From contig NZ_CP050307.1 in NCBI RefSeq assembly GCF_014189535.1, positions 1,674,001 to 1,738,000 on the forward strand: DNA of 64,000 nucleotides, written 5' to 3'. The position numbers and the translations under genes are program-made. The notes under the pieces were generated by a model. The model worked only from the letters and a program-made list of their open reading frames with translations. It was not told where the DNA came from and made no database searches. This stretch comes from Rhizobium lusitanum. GTDB lineage: Bacteria > Pseudomonadota > Alphaproteobacteria > Rhizobiales > Rhizobiaceae. Positions 18,271-27,033 of this stretch are shown piece after piece (positions within the stretch are counted from its first letter, which is position 1; each line of letters opens with the position of its first letter).

Positions 18271-19764
18271 ATGGTCAAGCAACGCGTGGAAAGCGTCGCA
18301 AACGGCAAGATACGCTGCGATGCCTGTCCCGTCATGTGCTATATCTCCGATGGTCGCTCCGGCGCCTGCGATCGCTACGCCAATGTCGGCGGCGAGCTGA
18401 TCCGCGTCGATCCGCTGACGATCATCGAAAACACCATTTCCGAAGGCGGCAATGTCGTGCCGTTCCTGGCCCAGCCGGGCGAGAGCGAATGGGACGGCGA
18501 CATCGTCCACGCCACCAGAAGCTTCGTCACGGCCGTCGGCGCCGGAACAACCTATCCCGACTACAAGCCGGCACCCTTCATCGTCTCGCAGCAGGAAAAC
18601 GGCGTCGACATGGTGACCGTCGTCACCGAAGGCATCTTCAGCTATTGCGGCGCCAAGGTGAAGATCGACACCGACCGGTTTCTCGGCTCGGAAACGGCAA
18701 CCGTGCGGGTCGACGGCGAAGCGATCGGCCATGTCACAACCGGCGAATACGGTTCGCAGATGCTGTCACTCGGTGGCGTGCATCACTTGACTGGCGGCTC
18801 CCAAAAGGAAGGCCGCATTACCTGCGACGCCCTATTGAGACTCTGTAATGGCGAATCCGTCGACATGCAGGTCGACGGTGGGGTCAACCTGACCATCAAG
18901 GCAGGTGCTGCACCTGTTATCAACGATGTCGAGGAAAGCCGCATGCGCGTCGGCTGCGGCTCGGCGACGATCGGCATGTTCGCCAAGCAGTGGATGGGCC
19001 ATGTCGATGAGGTCGTCGTCGTCGACGACCATATCACCGGCGTGCTCTCCGAACACCAGGCCGGACGCCTGCTCGATGTGCCGGCCACCGGTATTCGCAT
19101 CAAAGGCCGGCGCTCGACGCCCGGCCGTTATTTCCAGGTGGCCGAACCCGGCATTGGCTGGGGCGGCACCAACATTTCCGATCCCTTGACCATCCTCGGT
19201 GATTTCGACCCCAAGACCGCCTGGCCGGGCATGCGCATGCTGATGGTGTCGACCACCGGCGAGCAGTATGGCTACTATATTCTCGACGACAATCTGCGGC
19301 CGGAGCTGCAGATAATCCTCCCAGCAGCCCTGCAGGAATCGGTCGAGATCATCGCCGAAAACTGCGAACCGGCGCTGACCTCGGTCCTCTTCATCGGCGG
19401 CGCTGGCGGCAGCCTGCGCGCCGGCGTCACCACGAACCCCGTCCGCCTGACGCGCTCCGTCAAGGAGGCGCTGACCCATGTTTCCTGTGGCGGCGTTCCA
19501 GCCTATGTCTGGCCGGGCGGTGGCATCACCGTCATGGCCGACGTCACGCAAATGCCCAGCAACGCCTTCGGCTATGTGCCGACGCCAGCGCTCGTTGCGC
19601 CAATCGAATTCACTATGCGGCTCGATGACTACCGCGCGCTCGGCGGCCATATGGAGGCCGTCATGCCGATCGAGCAGGCACTTGAACTGGCCGAGCGCAA
19701 GGTCACACCGATCGGTCGTGGCCCGTGGCCGACGGAAAGCCGAAACTTCCGGTGGGGCGCCTGA
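18271..19764 (+). CDS. 6-hydroxynicotinate reductase-like Fe-S protein
   Basis: A 497-residue protein with an N-terminal cysteine cluster CDACPVMCYISDGRSGACDRY (residues about 17-37), suited to bind an Fe-S centre, and a long C-terminal domain rich in glycine motifs (FIGGAGGSLRAGV, YVWPGGGITVMADV). This architecture fits the family annotated as 6-hydroxynicotinate reductase, known from the anaerobe Eubacterium barkeri, which uses reduced ferredoxin to make 1,4,5,6-tetrahydro-6-oxonicotinate. The start at 18271 has GGAGAG at good distance; 18259 is an alternative. It heads an operon with UPF0280 and two AA_synth genes and carries operator C. The family assignment is from memory of the motif pattern, so function is probable, not proven. 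Confidence 0.72.
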   Translation: MVKQRVESVANGKIRCDACPVMCYISDGRSGACDRYANVGGELIRVDPLTIIENTISEGGNVVPFLAQPGESEWDGDIVHATRSFVTAVGAGTTYPDYKPAPFIVSQQENGVDMVTVVTEGIFSYCGAKVKIDTDRFLGSETATVRVDGEAIGHVTTGEYGSQMLSLGGVHHLTGGSQKEGRITCDALLRLCNGESVDMQVDGGVNLTIKAGAAPVINDVEESRMRVGCGSATIGMFAKQWMGHVDEVVVVDDHITGVLSEHQAGRLLDVPATGIRIKGRRSTPGRYFQVAEPGIGWGGTNISDPLTILGDFDPKTAWPGMRMLMVSTTGEQYGYYILDDNLRPELQIILPAALQESVEIIAENCEPALTSVLFIGGAGGSLRAGVTTNPVRLTRSVKEALTHVSCGGVPAYVWPGGGITVMADVTQMPSNAFGYVPTPALVAPIEFTMRLDDYRALGGHMEAVMPIEQALELAERKVTPIGRGPWPTESRNFRWGA

Positions 19765-19782
19765 CGGCAAAGGAGCGATAGC

Positions 19783-20805
19783 ATGTCGCGGCCTGTTGCC
19801 CGATATCTCGATGGTGGTGATCCGAACGGCCGGCTGCATTTGCAGCACGGGCCGATCGATCTCGTCATCGGCGTCGATGACGGCGGCGCTGCCCACAAGG
19901 GCGAAGCCGAACGGCGCGCTCGTGCTTTCGCGGCTGCCATTGCCCGTTTCCAGACTGTCCTCGACGAATTGGTGAGCGAACTGCCCCTGCTCCGCACACC
20001 CGCCGAAATTGGCAGCCCGATGCTTACGGGCTCGGTCGCCCGACGCATGGTCGCCGCGGTCCGGCCCTTTGCCGCTGACCATTTCATCACGCCGATGGCC
20101 GCCGTCGCCGGTGCCGTTGCCGACGAAATCCTGGCCTCGATGCTGGCAGGCTTCGACAAGGACGACCGCCCTCACCGCGCCTATGTCAACAATGGCGGCG
20201 ACATTGCCGTCCATCTTGAAGGCGATGCTGAGTATCGTGTCCGTATGGCCCGCGAAGACGGCGCTTCGCTCGGCGATTTCGCGCTGCGTGCCTCCAGTCC
20301 CACGCGCGGCATCGCCACCAGCGGACGCGGCGGGCGCAGCCTGTCGATGGGGATTGCCGACTCCGTGACCGTATTGGCGACGAATGCGGCGGCGGCCGAC
20401 GCGGCGGTCACGCTTGTTGCCAATGCCGTCGATCTCCCCGGCCATGCCGCCATCAGCCGGGCACGCGCCATCGACGTCGTCGACGACAGCGATCTCGGCG
20501 AACGCCTGGTTGTCACCGGCTGCGGGCCCCTGACCGATGCGGAAATCGACATGGCGCTTTCCCGTGGCCTTGCCAAAGCGGAGCATTTCATCGCGCTCGG
20601 CCTCATCGATCGCGCCGGCCTCTTTCTCGCGAACCAAGGCCTGCTCGCCATGCCGTCCGCAGCTGAGCCACTTTGCAGCCTCATCTCTTTCAATCGATCA
20701 ATCCATGGAGCGGTTTTCCAATGCCTGACGTCAAGATCCGCAAGTTCCTCACCATCATCGAGGAAATTTATCATGAAGGCGGCAAGCCCGTCGAAAAGCC
20801 GCTGA
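19783..20805 (+). CDS. UPF0280 (ApbE-related) family protein
   Basis: Encodes up to 340 residues of the UPF0280 family, distantly related to the flavin transferase ApbE, function unknown. Family features include an Asn-Gly-Gly-Asp motif (YVNNGGDIAVHLEGDA), AVAGAVADEIL and the SMGIADSVTVLATNAAAADAA segment. GGAGCGAT precedes the ATG. The last 30 or so residues are Ser-rich, unlike the family, and overlap the next gene by 85 bp. A one-base insertion near 20640 would instead end the protein at the TGA at 20664-20666 and leave a normal gap, so another indel is possible. ApbE-like folds handle FAD, so it may help flavinylate or mature an enzyme of this pathway; that is speculation. Confidence 0.8.
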   Translation: MSRPVARYLDGGDPNGRLHLQHGPIDLVIGVDDGGAAHKGEAERRARAFAAAIARFQTVLDELVSELPLLRTPAEIGSPMLTGSVARRMVAAVRPFAADHFITPMAAVAGAVADEILASMLAGFDKDDRPHRAYVNNGGDIAVHLEGDAEYRVRMAREDGASLGDFALRASSPTRGIATSGRGGRSLSMGIADSVTVLATNAAAADAAVTLVANAVDLPGHAAISRARAIDVVDDSDLGERLVVTGCGPLTDAEIDMALSRGLAKAEHFIALGLIDRAGLFLANQGLLAMPSAAEPLCSLISFNRSIHGAVFQCLTSRSASSSPSSRKFIMKAASPSKSR

Positions 20806-21305
20806 AGCGGGGAGCGATCGTCGCCGTCATCGAAAACCCGTTCGCGGGCAGCTATCATGAGGAAATCACCGGTTTCATGAAGGATCTGGAGCCGCTCGGC
20901 CTCGACATGGCAAACCGACTGGTCGCGGCACTCGGCGGCGACCCCACCATTGTCGAGGGATACGGCAAGGGCATCATCGTCGGTCAGGCCGGCGAACTGG
21001 AGCATGGCGCGCTTTGGCATGCGCCGGGCGGCTACGCCATGCGCGAAGTGCTGGGCGGCGCCAAGGCGATCGTCCCCTCATCGAAGAAGGTCGGCGGCCC
21101 CGGCACGCGGCTCGACGTACCGGTCACCCATATCAACGCCTCCTATGTTCGAAGCCATTTCGACTCCATCGAAGTCGGCGTGCCGGATGGTCCGCGCGCC
21201 AACGAGATGGCGGTCGTGCTGGTGATGACCACCGGTCCGCGCGTCCATGCGCGTAGCGGCGGCCTCAAGTCTGAGGACATCAAGGGCGAGGACGGCCTGC
21301 GTTGA
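20721..21305 (+). CDS. AA_synth-family (PF06684) protein, first paralogue
   Basis: A 194-residue protein of the family misleadingly called amino acid synthesis (DUF1185). Characteristic segments are AIVAVIENPFAGSYHEE, GKGIIVGQAGELEHGAL, IVPSSKKVGGPGTRLDVP and the C-terminal GLKSEDIKGEDGLR. The Ser-Ser-Lys-Lys-x-Gly-Gly-Pro-Gly loop is invariant between this protein and its neighbour and may be catalytic. Start at ATG 20721 with GGAG upstream. It overlaps the next paralogue by TTGA and so is translationally coupled. The pair may form a hetero-oligomer. No function is established to my knowledge; position in the cluster suggests a step on the reduced nicotinate ring or its product. Confidence 0.82.
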   Translation: MPDVKIRKFLTIIEEIYHEGGKPVEKPLKRGAIVAVIENPFAGSYHEEITGFMKDLEPLGLDMANRLVAALGGDPTIVEGYGKGIIVGQAGELEHGALWHAPGGYAMREVLGGAKAIVPSSKKVGGPGTRLDVPVTHINASYVRSHFDSIEVGVPDGPRANEMAVVLVMTTGPRVHARSGGLKSEDIKGEDGLR

Positions 21306-21886
21306 GCGCCGAGATCCGCAAGATCACCGTCTTCGTCGAGGAGACGCTGAGCGAGATGGGTCAAACCATCTCGCCGCCGACGCGCAAGGCTGCCGCCGTC
21401 GCCGTCATCGCCAATCCTTTCGCCGGCCGCTACGTCGAGGACCTGACGCCTCTGATCGAGATCGGCGCGGAACTCGGCGGCCTGCTTGGCCGCAAATGCG
21501 TCGAAGCACTCGGGATTTCGCCGGCGCAGGCCGAAAGCTACGGCAAGGCGGCGCTGGTCGGCGAGGATGGCGAGCTGGAACATGCGGCCGCCCTGCTACA
21601 TCCATCGCTCGGAAAGCCGCTGCGCGAGGCCGTGGAAAAGGGAGCGGCATTGGTGCCCTCCTCGAAGAAGCGCGGCGGCCCCGGCCGGCCTCTCGATATT
21701 CCGCTCGGGCACAAGGATGCCGCTTATGTACGGTCGCATTTCGACGGGATGGAAGTGAGCCTCGCTGACGCGCCGCGTCCGGCGGAAATCATGGTGGCCG
21801 TCGCTGTCACGGATAGCGGCCGACCGCTTGCCCGTGTCGGCGGGTTGAAGACCTCCGAAGTCGAAGGCAAGGATGGCCTGCGCTAG
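21302..21886 (+). CDS. AA_synth-family (PF06684) protein, second paralogue
   Basis: Also 194 residues, and clearly a tandem paralogue of the preceding gene: AVAVIANPFAGRYVED, GEDGELEHAAAL, LVPSSKKRGGPGRPLDIP, AAYVRSHFDGMEV and the ending GLKTSEVEGKDGLR line up along the full length. The start is a TTG that overlaps the previous stop. Divergence between the two copies is substantial outside the shared motifs, so they have probably specialised, for example as two subunits of one enzyme. Unknown function. It is the last gene of the operon that starts at 18271. Confidence 0.8.
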   Translation: MSAEIRKITVFVEETLSEMGQTISPPTRKAAAVAVIANPFAGRYVEDLTPLIEIGAELGGLLGRKCVEALGISPAQAESYGKAALVGEDGELEHAAALLHPSLGKPLREAVEKGAALVPSSKKRGGPGRPLDIPLGHKDAAYVRSHFDGMEVSLADAPRPAEIMVAVAVTDSGRPLARVGGLKTSEVEGKDGLR

Positions 21887-21899
21887 GGGACGCTCGCGC

Positions 21900-21947
21900 T
21901 TGACAGGCAATCGATCAGGTCCGTAAATTCATTTGTATGCAAACAAT
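21900..21947 (+). promoter_or_regulatory. Promoter plus operator D for the hyuAB-gcdH operon
   Basis: TTGACA (21900-21905), 17 bp, GTAAAT (21923-21928), then operator TCATTTGTATGCAAACAAT (21929-21947) and a GGGAACA element at 21951. An ATG at 21937 lies inside the operator and cannot be the real start of the downstream gene. Confidence 0.75.
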
Positions 21948-21960
21948 AATGGGAACAGTC

Positions 21961-24048
21961 GTGACTCAGCCTTCTTCGAATGAACCATCGAGCCCGACAC
22001 TTGAACAATCGCAGGTCGCGGGTATCGATGTCGGCGGCACATTTACCGATCTCGTGCTCTTCGACACGATCTCCGGCAAGGTCCGTCTCGCCAAGACGCC
22101 GACCACGCTCGACAATCAGGCTTTCGGCGTCCTCAATGCGCTGGACGCGGCGGAAGCCGATGTCGCGGCGCTCGACCTGATCGTGCACGGTACCACGACC
22201 ACCACGAATGCCGTCCTCGAACGCAACCTTTGCCGAACGGGCCTGATTACCACCCGTGGCTTTCGCGACGTGCTGGAACTCGGCCGGCGCACGCGCCCGA
22301 ACCCCTACGGCATGAAGGGCGAGTTTCGCCCGATCATCCCGCGCGACCTAAGGCTCGAGGTTCCCGAGCGCATGGATGCCGCCGGCAACGTGCTGATACC
22401 CCTCGACGAAGACGCGCTCCGCATTGCCTTGAAAGCTTTGGTGGATACGAATTGCGAGTCGCTGGTCATCCACTTCCTGCATGCCTATGCCAATCCGGCA
22501 CATGAATTGCGCGCCGGCGAAATCGCCGCCGAGATCTGGCCGAACGACAACATCACGCTCGGCCATGCGCTTCTGTCCGAAAGCCGCGAGTTCGAGCGCG
22601 GCGTGACGGCTGCCGTCAATGCGTCGGTGCAGCCGCTCCTGGCGCGCTATATCGAGCGTCTCGCCGACCAGCTCGCCACCAAAGGCTACAGGCACGACGT
22701 TCTCGTCATGAACGGCAATGGCGGCATGGTGTCCGCGCGCCACGTCGCCAAGGAAGCAGCAAAGACGGTGATGTCCGGCCCCGCCTCGGGCGTCATGGCC
22801 GCCGCCTATACCGGCCGGCGTGCCGGCATCCCCAACCTTATCACGTATGACATGGGCGGCACATCGACCGACGTCGCGCTGATCCGTAACGCCGAACCGG
22901 CGGTCTCCAACGAGATCGAGATCGAATATGCCATGCCGATCCATGTGCCGATGGTCGATGTGCGCACCGTCGGCGCCGGCGGCGGCTCGATCGCCAAGGT
23001 CACCGCCGCAGGCCTCCTGCAGGTCGGCCCGGAAAGTGCCGGCGCCATGCCGGGGCCAATCTGCTATGGTCGTGGCGGCACCACGCCGACCATCTCCGAC
23101 GCCAACCTGCTGCTCGGCCGTCTCAACCCCTCCAGGCTCAACTCGGTTCCCGGCGGCATCTCCATCGACGGCATCCGCGACCTGTTCGAGGAAAAGCTCG
23201 GTCGGCCACTCGGGCTTGACGCCACGGCGGCCGCCGCTGCCGTCATCCGTATTGCGAATGCCCGTATGGCCGACGCCGTGCGCATGGTCTCGGTCAGCCT
23301 TGGCGAGGATCCGCGCGATTTCGCGCTGTTCTCCTTTGGTGGTGCCGGCCCGCTGCACGCGACTGCGATCGCGCGGGAACTTGGCATTCCAAGGGTGCTG
23401 ACGCCGTCGCGTCCGGGGATCACCAATGCGCTCGGCTGCGTGGTCGCCGATCTCCGGCACGATTTCGTCAACACGGTCAACCGCCCGCTCGATGTCGCCG
23501 ATATGGACGCGGTGCACGCGCTCTTCGAAAAGCAGTCGGCGGAAGGACGCCGACTGATCGGCAAGGAGGCGGTCGCCATTCGCGAGATCCGGGAGATTTA
23601 CTCCGTCGATATGCAGTTCATCGGCCAGACGCATCTGCTGCGGGTGCCGCTGCCGAGCGCAATGCCGACCCGCGCCGAATTGCAGGCTCGGTTCGAGGAG
23701 GCCTATTTCAACCGCTTCCATGTCGAGCTTCCGGAGATCCGCGCCAGCCTCGTCAACGTCAACACCTCGGTGATCGGCCGGCGCACGGAGATCGATCTGT
23801 CCATGCTGATCGATGCGGCCGGACGTAAGAAAACGCTTACCGAAGCGCAGACCGGCACACGCTCGGTCTGGTTCGACGGTTGGCGGGAAACGCCGATCTA
23901 CTGGCGCGATCATCTGCCGCTCAAGGCAACGATACCGGGACCGGCGATCATCGAGCAGATGGATACGACTATCATCCTCGAGCCCGGCGACGTCGCCACC
24001 CAGGACGACGACGGCAATATCATCATCACGATCGGAGCCGGCCAATGA
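21961..24048 (+). CDS. hyuA: Hydantoinase/oxoprolinase subunit A (HyuA-like)
   Basis: A 695-residue member of the hydantoinase A/5-oxoprolinase/acetone carboxylase family. The N-terminal ATP-binding motif VAGIDVGGTFTDLVLFD, LIVHGTTTTTNAVLER, TYDMGGTSTDVALI and FSFGGAGPLHATAIAREL mark the actin-like ATPase fold. GTG at 21961 is preferred, following GGGAACA; an in-frame ATG at 21949 is possible. These enzymes use ATP to open cyclic amides or to carboxylate. With HyuB this pair could hydrolyse a six-membered lactam such as tetrahydro-6-oxonicotinate. That substrate is inferred from neighbours only. Confidence 0.88.
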   Translation: MTQPSSNEPSSPTLEQSQVAGIDVGGTFTDLVLFDTISGKVRLAKTPTTLDNQAFGVLNALDAAEADVAALDLIVHGTTTTTNAVLERNLCRTGLITTRGFRDVLELGRRTRPNPYGMKGEFRPIIPRDLRLEVPERMDAAGNVLIPLDEDALRIALKALVDTNCESLVIHFLHAYANPAHELRAGEIAAEIWPNDNITLGHALLSESREFERGVTAAVNASVQPLLARYIERLADQLATKGYRHDVLVMNGNGGMVSARHVAKEAAKTVMSGPASGVMAAAYTGRRAGIPNLITYDMGGTSTDVALIRNAEPAVSNEIEIEYAMPIHVPMVDVRTVGAGGGSIAKVTAAGLLQVGPESAGAMPGPICYGRGGTTPTISDANLLLGRLNPSRLNSVPGGISIDGIRDLFEEKLGRPLGLDATAAAAAVIRIANARMADAVRMVSVSLGEDPRDFALFSFGGAGPLHATAIARELGIPRVLTPSRPGITNALGCVVADLRHDFVNTVNRPLDVADMDAVHALFEKQSAEGRRLIGKEAVAIREIREIYSVDMQFIGQTHLLRVPLPSAMPTRAELQARFEEAYFNRFHVELPEIRASLVNVNTSVIGRRTEIDLSMLIDAAGRKKTLTEAQTGTRSVWFDGWRETPIYWRDHLPLKATIPGPAIIEQMDTTIILEPGDVATQDDDGNIIITIGAGQ

Positions 24049-25790
24049 GCATCGACCCCATCACACTCAGCGTCATCCAATCCGGCCTGCAGCAAGTCTG
24101 CGATGAAATGGACCTGACGTTCTCCCGCGCCGCCTTCTCGCCCGTCATCGCCGAGGCCAACGATCGCTCCGACGGCATCTATTCGGCAGAGGACGGCTCG
24201 CTGATCGCCCAGGGCGCCGGCGGCCTGCCGGTCTTCGTCGGCACCATGCAATATTCGACGCGTACGCTGATCGAGATGATCGCCTCCGGCAAGGCGGCAG
24301 CGCCGAAGCCGGGCGACATCTATATCGTCAACGATCCCTATCTCGGCGGCACGCATCTGATGGACGTGCGCTTTGCCATGCCGGTCTATCGCAACGGCGA
24401 GATCTTTTGCTGGCTATCGAACACCGGTCATTGGCCGGATACGGGCGGCGCCGTCCCCGGCGGCTTTTCGGCCTCGGCCACCTCCGTCGAACAGGAAGGC
24501 CTGCGCCTGCCACCCGTCCGGCTGTTCAAGGAAGGCAAGCTCGACACCGAGATCTATGCGATCATCTGCTCGAATATCCGCGTTTCCGAGCAGCGCATCG
24601 GCGATGTGAAGGCTCAAGCCGCCGCCCTCCTGGTCGGTCAGGAACGGCTGGTGCGCATTCTCGAACGCTATGGCGACGATACCGTCAGCCAAGCGATCGG
24701 CGAGCTGCGCCGCCGCGCGGCCGAGCAAATGCGCGCCAATATTCGGCTGATCCCGGAAGGCACCTATCGCTCCGTCGCCTATATCGACAGCGACGGCGTG
24801 GTCAACGAACCGCTCGAGATCCGTCTTTCGATCACAGCAACAGGCGACGAGCTTTCCTTCGATTTCGAGGGATCGTCAAAGCCCTGCGCCGGGCCGATGA
24901 ATTCTGTGCTGGCGACGACGCTATCCTCCGTCTACCTCGCCATGCGCCATATCTTCCCGGATGTTCCGATCAGCGCTGGCGCCTTCGAACCATTGAAGGT
25001 GAAGACCCCTGAGGGAACCTTCCTCGATGCCCATTATCCGCGCCCAGTTTCCGGCTGTGCTGCGGAAGTCAGCCAGCGTATCGCCGAAGCGGTGTTTGCG
25101 GCGCTGGTCGAAGCGCTGCCGGATAGGGTGACAGCGTCGCCCGCCGGAAGCTCCGGCAATTTCGCCCTCGGCGGACATGATCCGGAGCGCGGGCGCGGCT
25201 ATGTCATGTACCAGATTTCCGGCGGTGGCTATGGCGGCAACAGCGATCATGACGGGCTCGCCAATGGCTGCTCGACCATCGGCATTTCCAAGGCACCGCC
25301 GGTCGAGATCATGGAGCAGCAATTCCCGGTGCTTTATCATCGCTATGCCCTTCGTGAAGGGTCCGGCGGGGCCGGCAAGCATCGCGGCGGCTTCGGCCTC
25401 GACTACGAGATCGAACTCAGGCGCGGTGCGGCGACCGCGAGCTTCGTCATGGATCACGGCCGTTTTGGACCGCAGGGCGCGCTTGGTGGCAGCGACGGAC
25501 GAACCAACAGCGTTACGGTCTGGCGCGACGGCGAAGCGATGACGCCCGAGCATCTGTCGAAAGCGCAGGACATCGCGCTGAAACCCGGCGACCGCGTGCG
25601 CGTCGGCACGCCGGGCGGCGGCGGCTACGGCGACCCGTTGACACGCGACCCGCAAGCCGTTGTAGAAGATGTGCGGCTCGGTCGTTATACATCGACCGAA
25701 GCGCTCGATCTCTTCGGGGTTGTCTTAACAGTGGATTGCCATACGGATACGAACGCCACCGAACGAGCCCGCGCCAGCCGCAAGGCATAG
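24045..25790 (+). CDS. hyuB: Hydantoinase/oxoprolinase subunit B (HyuB-like)
   Basis: A 581-residue partner of HyuA. Family features are PITLSVIQSGLQQVCDEMD, VIAEANDRSDGIYSAEDGSL, DIYIVNDPYLGGTHLMDVRF, and the C-terminal GSGGAGKHRGGFGLDYEIE followed by VGTPGGGGYGDPLTRDP. The ATG overlaps the HyuA stop (ATGA), so the subunits are made together. In N-methylhydantoinase and 5-oxoprolinase systems this subunit carries out the amide-bond hydrolysis that ATP use by subunit A drives. It lies 42 bp before the glutaryl-CoA dehydrogenase gene in the same operon. Confidence 0.88.
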   Translation: MSIDPITLSVIQSGLQQVCDEMDLTFSRAAFSPVIAEANDRSDGIYSAEDGSLIAQGAGGLPVFVGTMQYSTRTLIEMIASGKAAAPKPGDIYIVNDPYLGGTHLMDVRFAMPVYRNGEIFCWLSNTGHWPDTGGAVPGGFSASATSVEQEGLRLPPVRLFKEGKLDTEIYAIICSNIRVSEQRIGDVKAQAAALLVGQERLVRILERYGDDTVSQAIGELRRRAAEQMRANIRLIPEGTYRSVAYIDSDGVVNEPLEIRLSITATGDELSFDFEGSSKPCAGPMNSVLATTLSSVYLAMRHIFPDVPISAGAFEPLKVKTPEGTFLDAHYPRPVSGCAAEVSQRIAEAVFAALVEALPDRVTASPAGSSGNFALGGHDPERGRGYVMYQISGGGYGGNSDHDGLANGCSTIGISKAPPVEIMEQQFPVLYHRYALREGSGGAGKHRGGFGLDYEIELRRGAATASFVMDHGRFGPQGALGGSDGRTNSVTVWRDGEAMTPEHLSKAQDIALKPGDRVRVGTPGGGGYGDPLTRDPQAVVEDVRLGRYTSTEALDLFGVVLTVDCHTDTNATERARASRKA

Positions 25791-25832
25791 ACTGGCTGCG
25801 ATTGAGAAAAGAAAGAATTGGGAGACGAGAGC

Positions 25833-27014
25833 ATGAGCCGCGAGATATTCGATTGGGCCGATCCGTTCCGGCTGACGGAACAGTTGAACGATGACGAGCG
25901 CATGGTGCTGGACACCGCCCATGCCTATGCGCAGGAGAAGCTGGCGCCTCGCGTGCTCGACGCCTTCCGCCATGAGAAGACCGATCCCTCTATCTTCCGC
26001 GAGATGGGCGAGCTTGGCCTGCTCGGGCCGACGATTGCGCCGGAATATGGCGGCGCTGGCCTCGGCTATGTCGCCTATGGCCTGATCGCCCGCGAAGTGG
26101 AGCGCGTCGACAGCGGCTATCGCTCGATGATGAGCGTGCAGTCCTCCCTCGTCATGGTACCGATCGATGCCTTCGGGTCCGAGGCGCAGAAGCAGAAATA
26201 CCTGCCGAAGCTTGCTACCGGCGAATGGATCGGCTGCTTCGGTCTTACCGAACCGAACCACGGCTCCGACCCCGGCTCGATGGCGACGCGGGCCAAGAAG
26301 GTGGATGGCGGCTATCACCTCACCGGTGCCAAGACCTGGATCTCCAATGCGCCGATCGCTGATGTCTTCGTCGTCTGGGGCAAGACCGAAGACGGTGTCA
26401 TCCGTGGCTTCATCCTGGAGAAGGGCTGGAAGGGTCTGTCTGCGCCCGCCATCCACGGCAAAGTCGGCCTGCGCGCCTCGATCACCGGCGAAGTCGTCAT
26501 GGACAATGTCTTCGTGCCGGAAGAAAACCTGTTGCCCAATGTCTCCGGCCTCAAGGGTCCGTTTACCTGCCTCAACTCCGCCCGCTTCGGCATTGCCTGG
26601 GGAGCGCTCGGTGCTGCCGAGGATTGCTATGCCAAGGCGCGGCAATATGTGCTCGACCGCCAGCAGTTCGGCCGGCCGCTTGCCGCCAACCAGCTGATCC
26701 AGAAGAAGCTCGCCGACATGGTGACCGAGATCACGCTTGGGCTACAGGGCTGCCTGCGTCTCGGCCGCATGAAGGAAGACGGCCATCCGCCGGTGGAGCT
26801 GACCTCGATCCTGAAGCGCAACAGCTGCGGCAAGGCGCTCGATATTGCCCGCGCTGCTCGCGACATGCTTGGCGGCAACGGCATATCCGACGAGTTCGGC
26901 ATCGCCCGCCATCTGGTCAACCTCGAAGTGGTCAACACCTACGAGGGCACCCATGATATCCACGCCCTCATCCTCGGCCGCGCCATTACCGGCATCGCCG
27001 CCTTTTCGAACTGA
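25833..27014 (+). CDS. gcdH: Glutaryl-CoA dehydrogenase (acyl-CoA dehydrogenase family)
   Basis: A 393-residue FAD enzyme of the acyl-CoA dehydrogenase family. [16 protein letters not shown] is the flavin-contact segment. The C-terminal [17 protein letters not shown] carries the catalytic Glu in the exact context seen in glutaryl-CoA dehydrogenases, as does [20 protein letters not shown] near residue 110. The enzyme oxidatively decarboxylates glutaryl-CoA to crotonyl-CoA. GGGAGACGAGAGC precedes the chosen ATG. Its place at the end of the hyuAB operon suggests that the ring-opened N-heterocycle becomes glutarate. No CoA-ligase or CoA-transferase gene for glutarate is visible in the window. Confidence 0.9.
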   Translation: MSREIFDWADPFRLTEQLNDDERMVLDTAHAYAQEKLAPRVLDAFRHEKTDPSIFREMGELGLLGPTIAPEYGGAGLGYVAYGLIAREVERVDSGYRSMMSVQSSLVMVPIDAFGSEAQKQKYLPKLATGEWIGCFGLTEPNHGSDPGSMATRAKKVDGGYHLTGAKTWISNAPIADVFVVWGKTEDGVIRGFILEKGWKGLSAPAIHGKVGLRASITGEVVMDNVFVPEENLLPNVSGLKGPFTCLNSARFGIAWGALGAAEDCYAKARQYVLDRQQFGRPLAANQLIQKKLADMVTEITLGLQGCLRLGRMKEDGHPPVELTSILKRNSCGKALDIARAARDMLGGNGISDEFGIARHLVNLEVVNTYEGTHDIHALILGRAITGIAAFSN

Positions 27015-27033
27015 GGCCGAATAGCCAAAAAGA

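Noticed and set aside
18271..19764. Ring-opening amidohydrolase (barbiturase/cyanuric acid hydrolase) identity for this protein
   Set aside because: The N-terminal four-cysteine cluster and overall layout do not fit that family; an Fe-S reductase fits better.
18832..20637. Minus-strand open frame of 601 codons
   Set aside because: Antisense to the reductase-like and UPF0280 genes, which have clear family motifs on the plus strand.
22348..24045. Minus-strand open frame of 565 codons
   Set aside because: Antisense to hyuA; composition typical of a GC-rich shadow frame.
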